The notes under the pieces are model-generated. The model saw only the letters and a list, made by a program, of their open reading frames with translations. It was not told the origin of the DNA and made no database searches. Positions 16,462-25,333 of a DNA stretch of 64,000 nucleotides are shown one piece after another (positions within the stretch are counted from its first letter, which is position 1; every line of letters begins with the position of its first letter). The position numbers were made by a program, and so were the translations under genes. The stretch comes from Ornithinibacillus bavariensis (GTDB lineage: Bacteria > Bacillota > Bacilli > Bacillales > Amphibacillaceae): assembly GCF_050433565.1 (NCBI RefSeq), contig NZ_JBNPWZ010000001.1:434001-498000 (forward strand), given 5' to 3'.

Positions 16462-17958
16462 ATGAAGGAAAAATTTATTTTAGCCCTGGACCAAGGTACA
16501 ACGAGTTCACGGGCAATCTTATTTAATCATCATGGTCAAATAGTAGAAACGGCACAGAAGGAATTTGAACAATTCTTTCCACAACCAGGCTGGGTTGAGC
16601 ATGATGCGAATGAAATCTGGACATCCATATTATCGTGTATTGCTGAGGTCCTTCGAAAAGCAGATGTTGCCCCTAGTCAGGTAGCTGGAATTGGTATTAC
16701 AAATCAAAGGGAGACAACAGTGGTATGGGATAAAAATACAGGAAAGCCGATATATAAGGCTATTGTCTGGCAATCACGACAAACAGCTGACATTTGTAAG
16801 GAATTAAATGAGAAGGGCTATAATGAGTTGTTTCGTGATAAAACTGGACTTCTCATTGATGCTTATTTTTCAGGAACAAAAGTGAAATGGATCCTTGATA
16901 ATGTAGAAGGTGCTAGAGAAAAGGCGGAAAATGGAGAACTATTATTTGGAACAATTGATACATGGCTAGTGTATAAGTTGTCTGGCGGAAAGGAGCATGT
17001 TACAGACTATTCCAATGCTTCTCGAACACTTATGTTTAATATATATGATTTGAAATGGGATGATGAGCTATTAGACATTTTGACAGTCCCAAAAAGTATG
17101 CTGCCTGAAGTTCGACAATCGTCCGAGATATATGCTCATACGGTAGACTACCATTTCTTCGGCAATGAGGTTCCAATTGCAGGGATTGCAGGAGACCAAC
17201 AGGCTGCATTGTTTGGCCAGGCATGCTTTGATACTGGTATGGCTAAAAATACGTATGGCACTGGTTGCTTTATGCTAATGAATACCGGAGAAAAAGGTGT
17301 TAAATCTGAGCATGGTCTTCTTACTACATTAGCCTGGGGTGTTGATGGAAAGATTGAATATGCACTAGAAGGAAGTATTTTCGTTGCTGGATCTGCTATT
17401 CAATGGTTACGTGATGGGCTAAAAATTATTGAAAGCGCACCAGAAAGTGAAGTTTTTGCGTCTAAAGTAGAATCTACAGATGGTGTGTATTTAGTACCTG
17501 CTTTTGTAGGACTTGGAACACCATATTGGGATAGTGATGCCCGAGGAGCTGTATTCGGTTTAACTAGAGGAACATCTAAGGAGCATATCATTCGTGCTAC
17601 TTTAGAATCGTTAGCATATCAAACTCGGGATGTGCTGGATGCAATGATTGCAGATTCAGGAATTGATTTGAAAACATTACGGGTAGACGGTGGAGCAGTG
17701 AAAAATGATTTCCTCATGCAATTCCAGAGTGATGTTCTAGGAGTGCCAGTAGACCGCCCTGTTGTTCAGGAAACAACTGCACTTGGTGCAGCATACCTTG
17801 CTGGTCTAGCAGTTGGCTATTGGAAGGATAAAAAAGAAATTGCCGACCAATGGCAAATTGATAGGACTTTTGAAAATACAATGGATACGGAAGTGAAGGA
17901 CAATTTGTATAATGGCTGGAAGAAAGCAGTAGAAGCCACGAGAGTTTTTAAAGTGTAA
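16462..17958 (+). CDS. glpK: Glycerol kinase
   Basis: A 498-residue FGGY-family kinase converting glycerol and ATP to sn-glycerol 3-phosphate. The N-terminal ALDQGTTSSRAILF motif binds ATP, and the FGGY signatures WQSRQTAD and GGAVKNDFLMQFQSD are present. H231 in the TVDYHFFG segment matches the residue that HPr phosphorylates to activate Gram-positive GlpK, so PTS control is likely. The frame is open from 16420, but the 498-aa form from ATG 16462 matches the usual family length and start (MKEKFILALDQGTTS). It lies 52 bp after glpF in the same operon. Confidence 0.93.
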   Translation: MKEKFILALDQGTTSSRAILFNHHGQIVETAQKEFEQFFPQPGWVEHDANEIWTSILSCIAEVLRKADVAPSQVAGIGITNQRETTVVWDKNTGKPIYKAIVWQSRQTADICKELNEKGYNELFRDKTGLLIDAYFSGTKVKWILDNVEGAREKAENGELLFGTIDTWLVYKLSGGKEHVTDYSNASRTLMFNIYDLKWDDELLDILTVPKSMLPEVRQSSEIYAHTVDYHFFGNEVPIAGIAGDQQAALFGQACFDTGMAKNTYGTGCFMLMNTGEKGVKSEHGLLTTLAWGVDGKIEYALEGSIFVAGSAIQWLRDGLKIIESAPESEVFASKVESTDGVYLVPAFVGLGTPYWDSDARGAVFGLTRGTSKEHIIRATLESLAYQTRDVLDAMIADSGIDLKTLRVDGGAVKNDFLMQFQSDVLGVPVDRPVVQETTALGAAYLAGLAVGYWKDKKEIADQWQIDRTFENTMDTEVKDNLYNGWKKAVEATRVFKV

Positions 17959-18065
17959 ATGGGTATTGGAACCTAAATAAAGTACTAATTATTGGTGGTG
18001 AGACATTAGTTAGTTCCGTCTACAAAATATAAATTACTATTGATTTTGATAAAACAACTTCAAAG

Positions 18066-18098
18066 AGGCCCTCACGATATAAACGTTGGGGCCTTTTC
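18066..18098 (+). terminator. Intrinsic terminator between glpK and dhaK
   Basis: AGGCCC pairs with GGGCCT across a 17-nt loop and is followed by TTTTCG. It lies about 108 bp after glpK and 20 bp before dhaK. It probably ends glpFK transcripts, though it could also attenuate dhaK. Confidence 0.75.
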
Positions 18099-18117
18099 GA
18101 ATAATGGAGGAGAATAA

Positions 18118-19107
18118 ATGAAGAAAATTATAAATGAACCTGATCAGGTTGTTCAAGATATGATTGATGGATTGATTGCGGCAAATCCAAAATCGTTGAA
18201 GCAGGTTCCGAATACTTTTGTGGTAGTGAGAGCCGAAGCCTCTGTTCCTGGAAAGGTCGCATTAATCAGTGGTGGAGGCAGTGGGCATGAGCCTGCACAT
18301 GCTGGTTATATTGGCAAAGGAATGCTTGATGCCGCGGTGTGTGGGGAAGTATTTACATCACCAACACCAGACCAAATACTGGAAGCGATTAGGGCAGTTG
18401 ATGGTGGTTCTGGCGTATTTCTAATTGTAAAAAATTATACTGGTGATGTATTGAATTTTGAGATGGCTGCAGAACTTGCAGAGGCGGAGGGTATTCAAGT
18501 AGAAAAAGTTGTCGTTAATGACGATGTAGCTGTTGAAGATAGTTCTTTTACAACAGGTCGTCGTGGCATAGCCGGGACAGTTTTTGTTCATAAACTAGCA
18601 GGTGCTAAAGCTGAACAAGGAGCTAGTCTAACGGAAGTAAAGGCAGTAGCAGATAAAGTGGTGGCGAATGTTCGCTCCATGGGGATGGCTTTAACACCTT
18701 GTACGGTACCTGCAGCTGGAAAACCTAGTTTTGAACTGGCGGAAGACGAAATGGAAATCGGTATAGGTATTCATGGTGAACCTGGGATTAACAGAGGTAC
18801 CATCTCAACAGCTAACGAAATTGCTACGATTTTAACCGAAAAAATATTAGATGATCATAATTTTTCTGGAGAGGTTGCAGTGCTCGTAAATGGGCTAGGT
18901 GCAACACCAGAAATGGAACTGTTTATCATGAATAAAAGAGTGCATGGAATTCTAGGTAGAATAGGGATAAAGGTTTATAAAACTTTTGTTGGTGAGTATA
19001 TGACTTCTCTTGAAATGGCAGGATGCTCTGTGACCTTGTTAGCCCTTGATGAAGAACTGAAAGAATTATTAGATGCGGAGTCGCAAGCACCTGCGTTTCG
19101 TATGTGA
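18118..19107 (+). CDS. dhaK: Dihydroxyacetone kinase subunit DhaK
   Basis: A 329-residue DhaK subunit, which binds dihydroxyacetone covalently. The substrate histidine is H219 (GIHGEPG), with D110 (NYTGDVLNFE) and H57 (GGGSGHEPAH) matching the E. coli D109 and H56. RBS GGAGG lies shortly before ATG 18118. DhaK is inactive without DhaL, which carries the nucleotide, and usually DhaM; neither follows here, since the next gene is convergent. Either the partner genes are elsewhere or this is a residual or repurposed subunit. Proximity to glpFK links it to glycerol and triose use. Confidence 0.9.
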   Translation: MKKIINEPDQVVQDMIDGLIAANPKSLKQVPNTFVVVRAEASVPGKVALISGGGSGHEPAHAGYIGKGMLDAAVCGEVFTSPTPDQILEAIRAVDGGSGVFLIVKNYTGDVLNFEMAAELAEAEGIQVEKVVVNDDVAVEDSSFTTGRRGIAGTVFVHKLAGAKAEQGASLTEVKAVADKVVANVRSMGMALTPCTVPAAGKPSFELAEDEMEIGIGIHGEPGINRGTISTANEIATILTEKILDDHNFSGEVAVLVNGLGATPEMELFIMNKRVHGILGRIGIKVYKTFVGEYMTSLEMAGCSVTLLALDEELKELLDAESQAPAFRM

Positions 19108-19187
19108 TAAGGGGAGCAATACTATAGAAATAACATGGCAAGGGGTAACAGGAAACGAGTCTATGAATCATTGAAAAGTTATGGCAA

Positions 19188-19225
19188 TTAGAAGAAGGGG
19201 CTGAACGAGTCAGACCCTTCTTCTA
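19188..19225. terminator. Bidirectional stem-loop between dhaK and the protease gene
   Basis: TTAGAAGAAGGG pairs with CCCTTCTTCTAA, and CTGA/TCAG pairs inside after one mismatch, giving a stem of about 16 bp around ACGAG. It overlaps the stop codon of the protease gene. Separate U-runs are lacking, so efficiency is uncertain. Confidence 0.55.
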
Positions 19226-20509
19226 ATACGGGATATAGTCTCCTATACTTTCATCATAATAATACCAGAGGCCATCAAGTTCATTGTGGTAATACCAAGT
19301 TTCTTCATTAGCATCATAGTAATACCATTGATCTTCTATTTCATCGTAATAACTCCATTGGCCTGTTTCTTCATCATAGTACATATTCTCATCTGCTTCG
19401 GGATCATATGAGGGGTCATCAAAGTTATCGTACCATTCCTCATCAAACGATTTGTCTTCCATAAAGTATCCCCAAAATGCATTACCAAATTCCGTCCAAA
19501 AATCATCATAATCATATTCCCAATAATTGTAGTATTCATCATCCTCAGCGTAATCGCCACCATCAAAATAGCCCTCGCTCCATTTGTCATTGCTCGAATT
19601 AAATTGGGCAAGTATCTCATCTTCACTCATCGGTTGGCTTATCCAAGAATCAATAATGGAACGAATGGTATATAGTGGAATACTAAATCCGATGGATGCC
19701 TCTTCAATACTTTCAGCAGAATTGATCGCAATAATTTTTTCTGTTTCTTTTGATATTAAAGGACCGCCACTACTTCCTGGAGAGATTGGTGCAGATATTT
19801 GGTATAGGTTTTCATACACATATGGGTCAATAACAAAATTCCGGTTTTTTCCGGTGATATACCCCATTGTTGCGGTATTCTCTAAACCTAATGGGCTACC
19901 TAATGCAATAATCTCCTCACCAATTTTTGAAGTATCTGTTAGCTCAAGTGCAAAGGGATGAATCCCTACTAAATCTGGAACTTGAATAACTGCTACATCT
20001 GTTTCATTCGAATAACCGATCACCGTACCTAGATGTTCTGTACCACTAATCGTTTTAATAAATACCTCTGTTGCACCTTCTACAACATGAGCATTGGTAA
20101 TGACGGCTCCATTTTGGTTATACAAAAATCCTGAGCCTTGACTATAATCCGTATAAACGGTATAAACCGTATTCTGTGCAGCTGCAATAATTTCTGTCAG
20201 GTCATGCTTTTGTTCTTCGTTTAGCTCTTTCTTTTCTGTGGCAGGACCTACGGCTTCAGCGATTTCTTCTGGTCTATCCGGGTCGATGCTTTTTTCGTCG
20301 ATCTGATTTACCTCATCAGACGCCATAATATCAGGAAGCTTAGAATAAAATGTTGTTACAATCCAAAAACTTCCAGCGATTGTACTAATTAATAATAAGG
20401 AAAGAAATATAATGGTAAAAGGGCTCAATTTTTGCTTGTGTTTTGTACCACAATATTGGCAAAAATTAGAGTTTGGCCGTCTCTCTTTTCCGCAAGATTG
20501 ACAGTACAT
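19223..20509 (-). CDS. Membrane-anchored HtrA-like serine protease with zinc ribbon and Trp/Tyr-rich C-terminal repeats
   Basis: A 428-residue protein with an unusual layout. Residues 1-22 form a zinc ribbon (C3, C6, C17, C20), 31-53 a membrane helix, 105-290 a trypsin-like domain with triad H141 (TNAHVVEG), D171 (ETDVAVI) and S247 (PGSSGGP). There is no PDZ domain. Residues 300-374 are acidic and aromatic, and 375-424 are five 10-residue repeats of the pattern W-Y-Y-Y-D-x(5). The protease domain should face outside with the ribbon in the cytoplasm. It probably handles damaged or specific envelope proteins. The C-terminal repeat resembles OCRE-type aromatic repeats; this is a likeness only. 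Confidence 0.8.
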   Translation of the reverse strand: MYCQSCGKERRPNSNFCQYCGTKHKQKLSPFTIIFLSLLLISTIAGSFWIVTTFYSKLPDIMASDEVNQIDEKSIDPDRPEEIAEAVGPATEKKELNEEQKHDLTEIIAAAQNTVYTVYTDYSQGSGFLYNQNGAVITNAHVVEGATEVFIKTISGTEHLGTVIGYSNETDVAVIQVPDLVGIHPFALELTDTSKIGEEIIALGSPLGLENTATMGYITGKNRNFVIDPYVYENLYQISAPISPGSSGGPLISKETEKIIAINSAESIEEASIGFSIPLYTIRSIIDSWISQPMSEDEILAQFNSSNDKWSEGYFDGGDYAEDDEYYNYWEYDYDDFWTEFGNAFWGYFMEDKSFDEEWYDNFDDPSYDPEADENMYYDEETGQWSYYDEIEDQWYYYDANEETWYYHNELDGLWYYYDESIGDYIPY

Positions 20510-20739
20510 ATATTAATTCCTCTCTTCTGTATTAGTTCACTAGTCTATATGATTAGTAGTATTATAGCATGAAATGACCTGTCTTTAGTGCGAATATTAA
20601 CTAAATTATTTTTGTGACAGCATTATAACGATATGTGTTCTACAGCGGAAAGAAATTGTTCGGAAATAAATTGTGATCAGGATATCGTAAAGGGTGTTTC
20701 AATCCATAAAACGATGAGCACAATACCCTAACGATTGCA

Positions 20740-21189
20740 TCACAGTTTATATCCGGTTCTACTCTTAAATCGCTTCAATATCACAGAGCTTTCTACACGA
20801 GTAATTCCCTCTACTGAATAAAGCTCGTCATTAATAAAGGCTTCGAGTTTCTGAAAGTCTTCCACTAAAACATGCATGTGTAATGTACTAGGACCAGTCA
20901 TTTGATAGATGCTTGCTACACTGGGATTATCCGCCAGGTTCTGTGCGACAGTTTGTAGGCGTTTTGGTTCAACATCGACCTCGAAAAAAGCAGAGACCTT
21001 CTTTCCCATTTTTTCCGAGTTAATAACAACGGAAAACTTTTCAATTATCCCTCTGTCCATGAGACCTTGAATCCGATCCTTAACGGCAACTCTGGATAGG
21101 CCTACCTTTTCAGCGAGCTCAACATAGGATAGTCTGCCATCCTCAGATAATAACTCCAATAACTGCTTGTCTACTTCATCATATTTCAT
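20740..21189 (-). CDS. ywrC: Lrp/AsnC-family regulator (YwrC/ChrS-like)
   Basis: A 149-residue regulator with an N-terminal helix-turn-helix (SYVELAEKVGLSRVAVKDRIQGL, residues 21-43) and a C-terminal RAM effector-binding domain. It is divergent from a pair of short CHR chromate transporters, the same gene set as ywrC with ywrB and ywrA in Bacillus subtilis, where the Lrp-type protein controls the transporter pair. The assignment rests on family plus this synteny. Confidence 0.8.
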   Translation of the reverse strand: MKYDEVDKQLLELLSEDGRLSYVELAEKVGLSRVAVKDRIQGLMDRGIIEKFSVVINSEKMGKKVSAFFEVDVEPKRLQTVAQNLADNPSVASIYQMTGPSTLHMHVLVEDFQKLEAFINDELYSVEGITRVESSVILKRFKSRTGYKL

Positions 21190-21308
21190 TCATACCAACC
21201 CCGTTATAATTTGTTGATTATTATACTAGGAAATAAGACAAAAAGAAAGTATTATAGATATTTTTAAAATAAAAGTAAAGATATTATTCATATTTAGTTA
21301 ACTTTTGT

Positions 21309-21337
21309 TTGACAGTTTACTATATATTTCGTATTAT
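21309..21337 (+). promoter_or_regulatory. Sigma-A promoter upstream of the ywrD remnant and chromate genes
   Basis: TTGACA (21309-21314), a 17-bp spacer and TATTAT (21332-21337) form a near-consensus promoter about 345 bp before ywrB. The transcript would run through the decayed gene at 21455-21672 into the transporters. Its position facing ywrC makes it a candidate target of that regulator. Confidence 0.65.
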
Positions 21338-21454
21338 GAAGTAAATTAAAAAAGTACTCTCGCTTACTCATTTTTAATCCTTTTGAAACGTACATCATTC
21401 AACTTTATGCAATAGTGGAATGGTTATATGTCACAACCGTATGGGCTGTGGGCA

Positions 21455-21672
21455 ATAGATAAAGAATAATATTGTGGGTAGAATATCGCTTTTCCACATC
21501 TTATGGCACAAGGTTTAGCTGAAAGAGGGCATTCTATATGAGTAGAACGGCAGCAAAAGAGCTTTTGCCGGGGGCATAAAATATGCGTGACCCTAAAGCA
21601 GGTGTGATATTTGATGGAAAAGCGAAGAGGACTAATACGACGGTGCTTCCTGGTAATTTGAAGTTAGGGTGA
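21455..21672 (+). pseudogene. Decayed gamma-glutamyltransferase-like (ywrD) C-terminus
   Basis: Three frames in succession give gamma-glutamyltransferase-like text: RIILWVEYRF, then FPHLMAQGLAERGHSI from 21491, then from 21541 SRTAAKELLPGA, an in-frame TAA, and MRDPKAGVIFDGKAKR. This order resembles the family C-terminus (an ESRFP-like strand, a GL-x-RGH helix, then DPKTGVIxGGADPR). In Bacillus subtilis ywrD, a gamma-glutamyltransferase-like gene, is beside ywrABC, which fits a remnant of the same block. Two frameshifts and one stop rule out a functional product. The identification is by eye and needs a profile search. Confidence 0.5.
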
Positions 21673-21680
21673 GGTTATAA

Positions 21681-22241
21681 TTGAAAACACAATGGAATTT
21701 ATTTTTAGCTTTTTTTAGGGCAGGAATGCTAGGTTACGGAGGAGGACCTGCTTCCATACCACTTGTACATAAAGAAGTAGTTGAAAGGTATAAGTGGATG
21801 ACGAATGAGGAATTTGGTGATTTACTAGCGATAGCCAATACTTTGCCAGGACCTATAGCGACGAAGCTCGCTGGCTATGTTGGTTATCGAGTAGCAGGTA
21901 TTGTTGGGTTGTTAAATGGTGTCCTTACATCCGTTCTTCCAACTGTTTTTTTATTAAATTTCTTACTCATGGCATTGGCGTCATTTCGCGAATTTGATTG
22001 GGTTAAAGGGATGACAGCGGCTGTTATTCCAGTAGTTGGAATGATGATGTTAACCTTGACCTGGCAGTTTTTTGACAAAGCAAGGAAGGGCATGGGTTGG
22101 GTACAATCTATTACGCTGACTATTATATTATTTTTATTCCTCTATGTACTTAACATACATCCAGGGATTGTTATTGCAGGATTAATCGTTCTCGCATTAG
22201 TCATTCAGGATAAAAAACGCAAAAAAGGAGTGAGTGATTAA
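21681..22241 (+). CDS. ywrB: Chromate transporter, N-terminal-type half protein
   Basis: A 186-residue short-chain CHR-family membrane protein. Family motifs are GYGGGPASIPLVHKEVV near the N-terminus and NTLPGPIATKLAGYVGYR; about five or six helices are predicted. Short CHR proteins occur as tandem pairs that work together in chromate efflux. The start is TTG 21681 behind AGGGTGAGG (21665-21673). Its stop overlaps the next ATG by one base (TAATG), so the two halves are translationally coupled. Confidence 0.85.
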   Translation: MKTQWNLFLAFFRAGMLGYGGGPASIPLVHKEVVERYKWMTNEEFGDLLAIANTLPGPIATKLAGYVGYRVAGIVGLLNGVLTSVLPTVFLLNFLLMALASFREFDWVKGMTAAVIPVVGMMMLTLTWQFFDKARKGMGWVQSITLTIILFLFLYVLNIHPGIVIAGLIVLALVIQDKKRKKGVSD

Positions 22242-22771
22242 TGCTAGTGTATTGGCAATTATTTTTGGCTTTCTTTATCCCGGGAATATTGGGGTATGGG
22301 GGAGGCCCTGCATCAATTCCACTGATCGAAAATGAAGTTGTCGGACGTTATAGTTGGATGTCTGTTCAAGAATTTAGTGAAGTCCTAGCGGTGGCAAACT
22401 CATTACCTGGACCAATTGCAACGAAAATGGCAGGTTATATCGGTTATGAGGTTGGTGGTGTATTAGGTGCCTCTATCGGTATATTTGCCTCGGTTGCACC
22501 ATCACTAATCATCCTGATGGCATTACTAAGTCTTTTAAATAAATACAAGGATTCACCAAAGGTAAAACGAATTACTCTATTTGTCCGTCCAGTTATTGCG
22601 ATACTGCTTGGCTATATGGCATGGAGATTTTTCTTTGAATCGTATGAGGGTATTGGATTACTGCACACTATTTTTCTAAGCGTAGTGAGCTATCTGTTAA
22701 TCGAAAGGGTCAAGATAAATCCAGCCTTTGTGATATTGGGTGCATTCGTTTATGGGGGATTCTTATTATAA
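22241..22771 (+). CDS. ywrA: Chromate transporter, C-terminal-type half protein
   Basis: A 176-residue CHR-family paralogue of its neighbour, with the same GYGGGPASIPLIENEVV and NSLPGPIATKMAGYIGYE motifs. It overlaps the upstream gene by one base. The pair is expected to insert with opposite topologies and form one transporter. A strong hairpin follows at 22774-22806. Confidence 0.85.
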   Translation: MLVYWQLFLAFFIPGILGYGGGPASIPLIENEVVGRYSWMSVQEFSEVLAVANSLPGPIATKMAGYIGYEVGGVLGASIGIFASVAPSLIILMALLSLLNKYKDSPKVKRITLFVRPVIAILLGYMAWRFFFESYEGIGLLHTIFLSVVSYLLIERVKINPAFVILGAFVYGGFLL

Positions 22772-22773
22772 TT

Positions 22774-22806
22774 ATACGGCGTACTCCGAAGCGGAATGCG
22801 CCGTAT
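22774..22806. terminator. Hairpin between ywrA and the broken HAD gene
   Basis: ATACGGCG (22774-22781) pairs perfectly with CGCCGTAT (22799-22806), and TCCG/CGGA pairs inside. It starts 3 bp after the ywrA stop and 14 bp beyond the end of the convergent gene, so it probably serves both. U-runs are poor. Confidence 0.55.
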
Positions 22807-22820
22807 GTAATCAAAATAAA

Positions 22821-23606
22821 TTATTTAATTAACCCTAATTGCTGTAAACCGGTAAAAATTCCAGCCTCTGATACTGCTGTTGTTTTATATTTGGCATATT
22901 GAAAAAGCTCTGGGTGAGCATTTCCCATAGCGAAGCTTGCCCCAACGGTCTCTAGCATTTCTTTGTCATTCATCCCGTCACCAAATGCAATCGCTTCGTT
23001 AGGTGAAATACGTAGCTTTTCTAGAACTAGTTTGACTGCTTCCCCTTTGTTCATCGATTTTCGAATAATATCATAGGAATCTTTTGCACCGTTCACATTA
23101 ATTTGTGCTAAGCGAATATCATCATTCAGTACATAATGTGATGCTTCTTCTGATAATGCATTAAGAATGTTTACACCTAATATATCATCTAGCTTATCTT
23201 CACGAATCGCTTCTACTTTTTCCAACTGGAACAATTCAATGAAATCCTTCATTAAAATAGAATCCGTATTGGTTACATAGTTTGATGCCCTTGCTTGGAG
23301 GAGTACCTCATGATTAAACTTTTTAGCAATAGCTAGAAATTCTTTTACCCATTCTTCTTTCATTGGTGCATGCACGAGAATCTCTTCTTGATAGATTGTA
23401 TATGCCCCATTGAAGCTAATTTAGGACTCTATATTTAATTCATCGGCGATTTCCTTTAGTTCATTTTCTGGTCTACCAGTAGCAAGGAAAACTTCAATTC
23501 CTTGAGAACGGACCTGCTCTATCGCTTCTTTCGTTTTCGGATGATAGGTATGGTCTGGGTTAAGGATCGTTCCATCAATGTCTAAAAATAAAATCTTGTA
23601 TGTCAT
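22821..23606 (-). pseudogene. Cof-type HAD-IIB phosphatase interrupted by one nonsense codon
   Basis: The frame from 23606 to 22821 is continuous (262 codons) except for one TAA at codon 62 (23423-23421). The first part holds the HAD motif I (LFLDIDGTILN) and motif II (LATGRP); the second resumes in the same frame with ISFNGAYTIYQEEILVHAP and holds motif IV (AFGDGMNDKEML). Cof-family proteins normally read Y-I-S-F-N-G here, so the event is probably a Tyr codon (TAT/TAC) changed to TAA. All other parts look intact, so the break is recent, an assembly error, or read through. Intact relatives dephosphorylate sugar phosphates or cofactors. Confidence 0.8.
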
Positions 23607-23792
23607 ATGACTCTCCCTTTTAAACTATTTTAATTATAAGTGTAGCACAATAAAAAGATTCCGCTATAATTATAAGTGAACTAGTGAGAATATTAAACAT
23701 ATAGTAGTGATTTTAGTATTTTCCACTCTTTTTACAACAATGTTAATGACTATTAAAATTGTCTAACCTTATACATAAGGCAGGGGAATCAT

Positions 23793-24245
23793 ATGAACAT
23801 TAGAAAACTATACAAAGATGAAGTACCACCACTAGATTTGCTTTTATTAGCAGACCCTTCTGAAGAAATGATTATGGGCTATTTGCAAAGAGGAACATGT
23901 TACATTGCAGAAGATGAGAATAGTGTCCTAGGTGTTTTTGTCTTACTTCCTACTAGACCGGGTACGATCGAGCTAGTAAATGTTGCCGTCATAAAAAGAC
24001 ATCAAGGGAAGGGGATAGGTAAAAAGCTAGTTATGTTTGCAATTGATAAGGCTCGGGAAAGTGGCTATCAGTCTATTGAAATTGGAACAGGAAATTCTAG
24101 TATCGGACAATTAGCCCTCTATCAAAAATGTGGTTTCAGAATAATAGGTATAGATCCAGACTTTTTTATTACTCATTATTCTGAAGAAATTTATGAAAAT
24201 GGGATCCAATGCCGAGATATGATTCGTCTAAAGCTAGACTTGTAG
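23793..24245 (+). CDS. GNAT-family N-acetyltransferase
   Basis: A 150-residue Gcn5-related acetyltransferase. The acetyl-CoA loop is visible as VIKRHQGKGIGKKL (Q/R-x-x-G-x-G), preceded by the ELVNVAV strand and followed by YQKCGFRIIG. The substrate is not predictable; the C-terminal FFITHYSEEIYENGIQCRDMIRLKL ending is typical of a broad Bacillus group. It is monocistronic. Confidence 0.8.
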   Translation: MNIRKLYKDEVPPLDLLLLADPSEEMIMGYLQRGTCYIAEDENSVLGVFVLLPTRPGTIELVNVAVIKRHQGKGIGKKLVMFAIDKARESGYQSIEIGTGNSSIGQLALYQKCGFRIIGIDPDFFITHYSEEIYENGIQCRDMIRLKLDL

Positions 24246-24433
24246 AAAGGTATCATTTTGACAGCTTGCTAAAATTATAAACAGGAAAGCTACAGAAATA
24301 TTTTTCTTACGAATTGTATGATTAGTAATTCGCTGGAACAATGTGATGGTAGGGTGTTCAATGTGTGTTATGTTGAGGCTGTTGGGATTCTAACAACGAT
24401 TATTGATGTTGTGAAGTATAGGAAGTGCTAAAA

Positions 24434-25246
24434 ATGTTTAATGAATTAAAATCAGATTGTAAAAATTGCTTTGGGTTATGTTGTGTAGCGTTACCCTTTG
24501 GGAAATCAGCTGATTTTCCTTATAGTAAAGAAGGTGGAATTCCCTGCCAAAACTTATGCTCCAATAATAGTTGTGCAATTCACGACCTATTAAGGGAAAG
24601 AGGCTTTCGGGGATGTGTTTCCTATGAGTGTTTTGGCGCTGGACAGCATGTTTCGCAATTTATTTATAAAGGTGAAGATTGGCGTCGAGATTCTGGATAT
24701 GCCGGTGAAATGTTTGCTGTATTTCCACTGATACAACAACTTCATGAGATGCTTTGGTATCTTAAACAAGCTTTGTCCTTAAAGGAAGCCGAGTCGTTTA
24801 AAGCAGATTTGCAAGAGATATACGAGGAAACAGTTGACTTAACCCGAAGAAAGCCAAAGGAGATATTAGAAATTAATCTTGCAGCACATAGAAGCAATGT
24901 CAATGTCTTATTAGTAAAGGTAAGTGAAATTTATAGAAAAGACATCCATTCTCATAGCAATAAGAGAGAGATAAAGAAAGATAGTGACTTTATAGGGAAA
25001 AGTCTATATGGACGAAGGCTGCAAGGTGAGGATTTCCGAGGGAAGATAATGATAGAGTCAAACTTAAGCTATTGTGATTTAAGTAAGGCTGATTTTATTG
25101 GTGCCGATCTTAGAAATGCAGATTTAAGAAGTGCTGATTTAACAGATGCTCTATTTCTTACGCAGTCACAAATTAATTCAGCAATAGGAGATATTCACAC
25201 TAAACTCCCAAGTTATTTAGAGATGCCAAGTCATTGGAATGGGTGA
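24434..25246 (+). CDS. Cys-rich N-terminal domain fused to pentapeptide repeats
   Basis: A 270-residue protein. The first 70 residues carry nine cysteines (C9, C12, C16, C17, C38, C42, C47, C61, C66) with the conserved CxxCFGLCCVALPF opening and YECFGAGQ end, suggesting metal or Fe-S binding as in YkgJ-like domains. A helical linker follows, and residues about 190-245 form some nine to ten pentapeptide repeats (A-D/N-L-x-x; GADLRNADLRSADLTDA), which fold as a right-handed beta helix. The frame opens at GTG 24425, but GGAAG is better spaced for ATG 24434. The function is unknown; the same fusion occurs in other Bacillales as far as I recall. Confidence 0.75.
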   Translation: MFNELKSDCKNCFGLCCVALPFGKSADFPYSKEGGIPCQNLCSNNSCAIHDLLRERGFRGCVSYECFGAGQHVSQFIYKGEDWRRDSGYAGEMFAVFPLIQQLHEMLWYLKQALSLKEAESFKADLQEIYEETVDLTRRKPKEILEINLAAHRSNVNVLLVKVSEIYRKDIHSHSNKREIKKDSDFIGKSLYGRRLQGEDFRGKIMIESNLSYCDLSKADFIGADLRNADLRSADLTDALFLTQSQINSAIGDIHTKLPSYLEMPSHWNG

Positions 25247-25250
25247 AATT

Positions 25251-25278
25251 AAGACCGACTTAATAAGTCGGTCTTTGT
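25251..25278 (+). terminator. Intrinsic terminator of the pentapeptide-repeat gene
   Basis: AAGACCGACT and AGTCGGTCTT form a perfect stem around a short TAATA-type loop, followed by TTTGTTC. It starts just after the stop codon. Confidence 0.85.
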
Positions 25279-25333
25279 TCATATTATTCTTCCTAATTAT
25301 TGAGGTTAATTAGGTTATTTTCCTTCATCCTTA

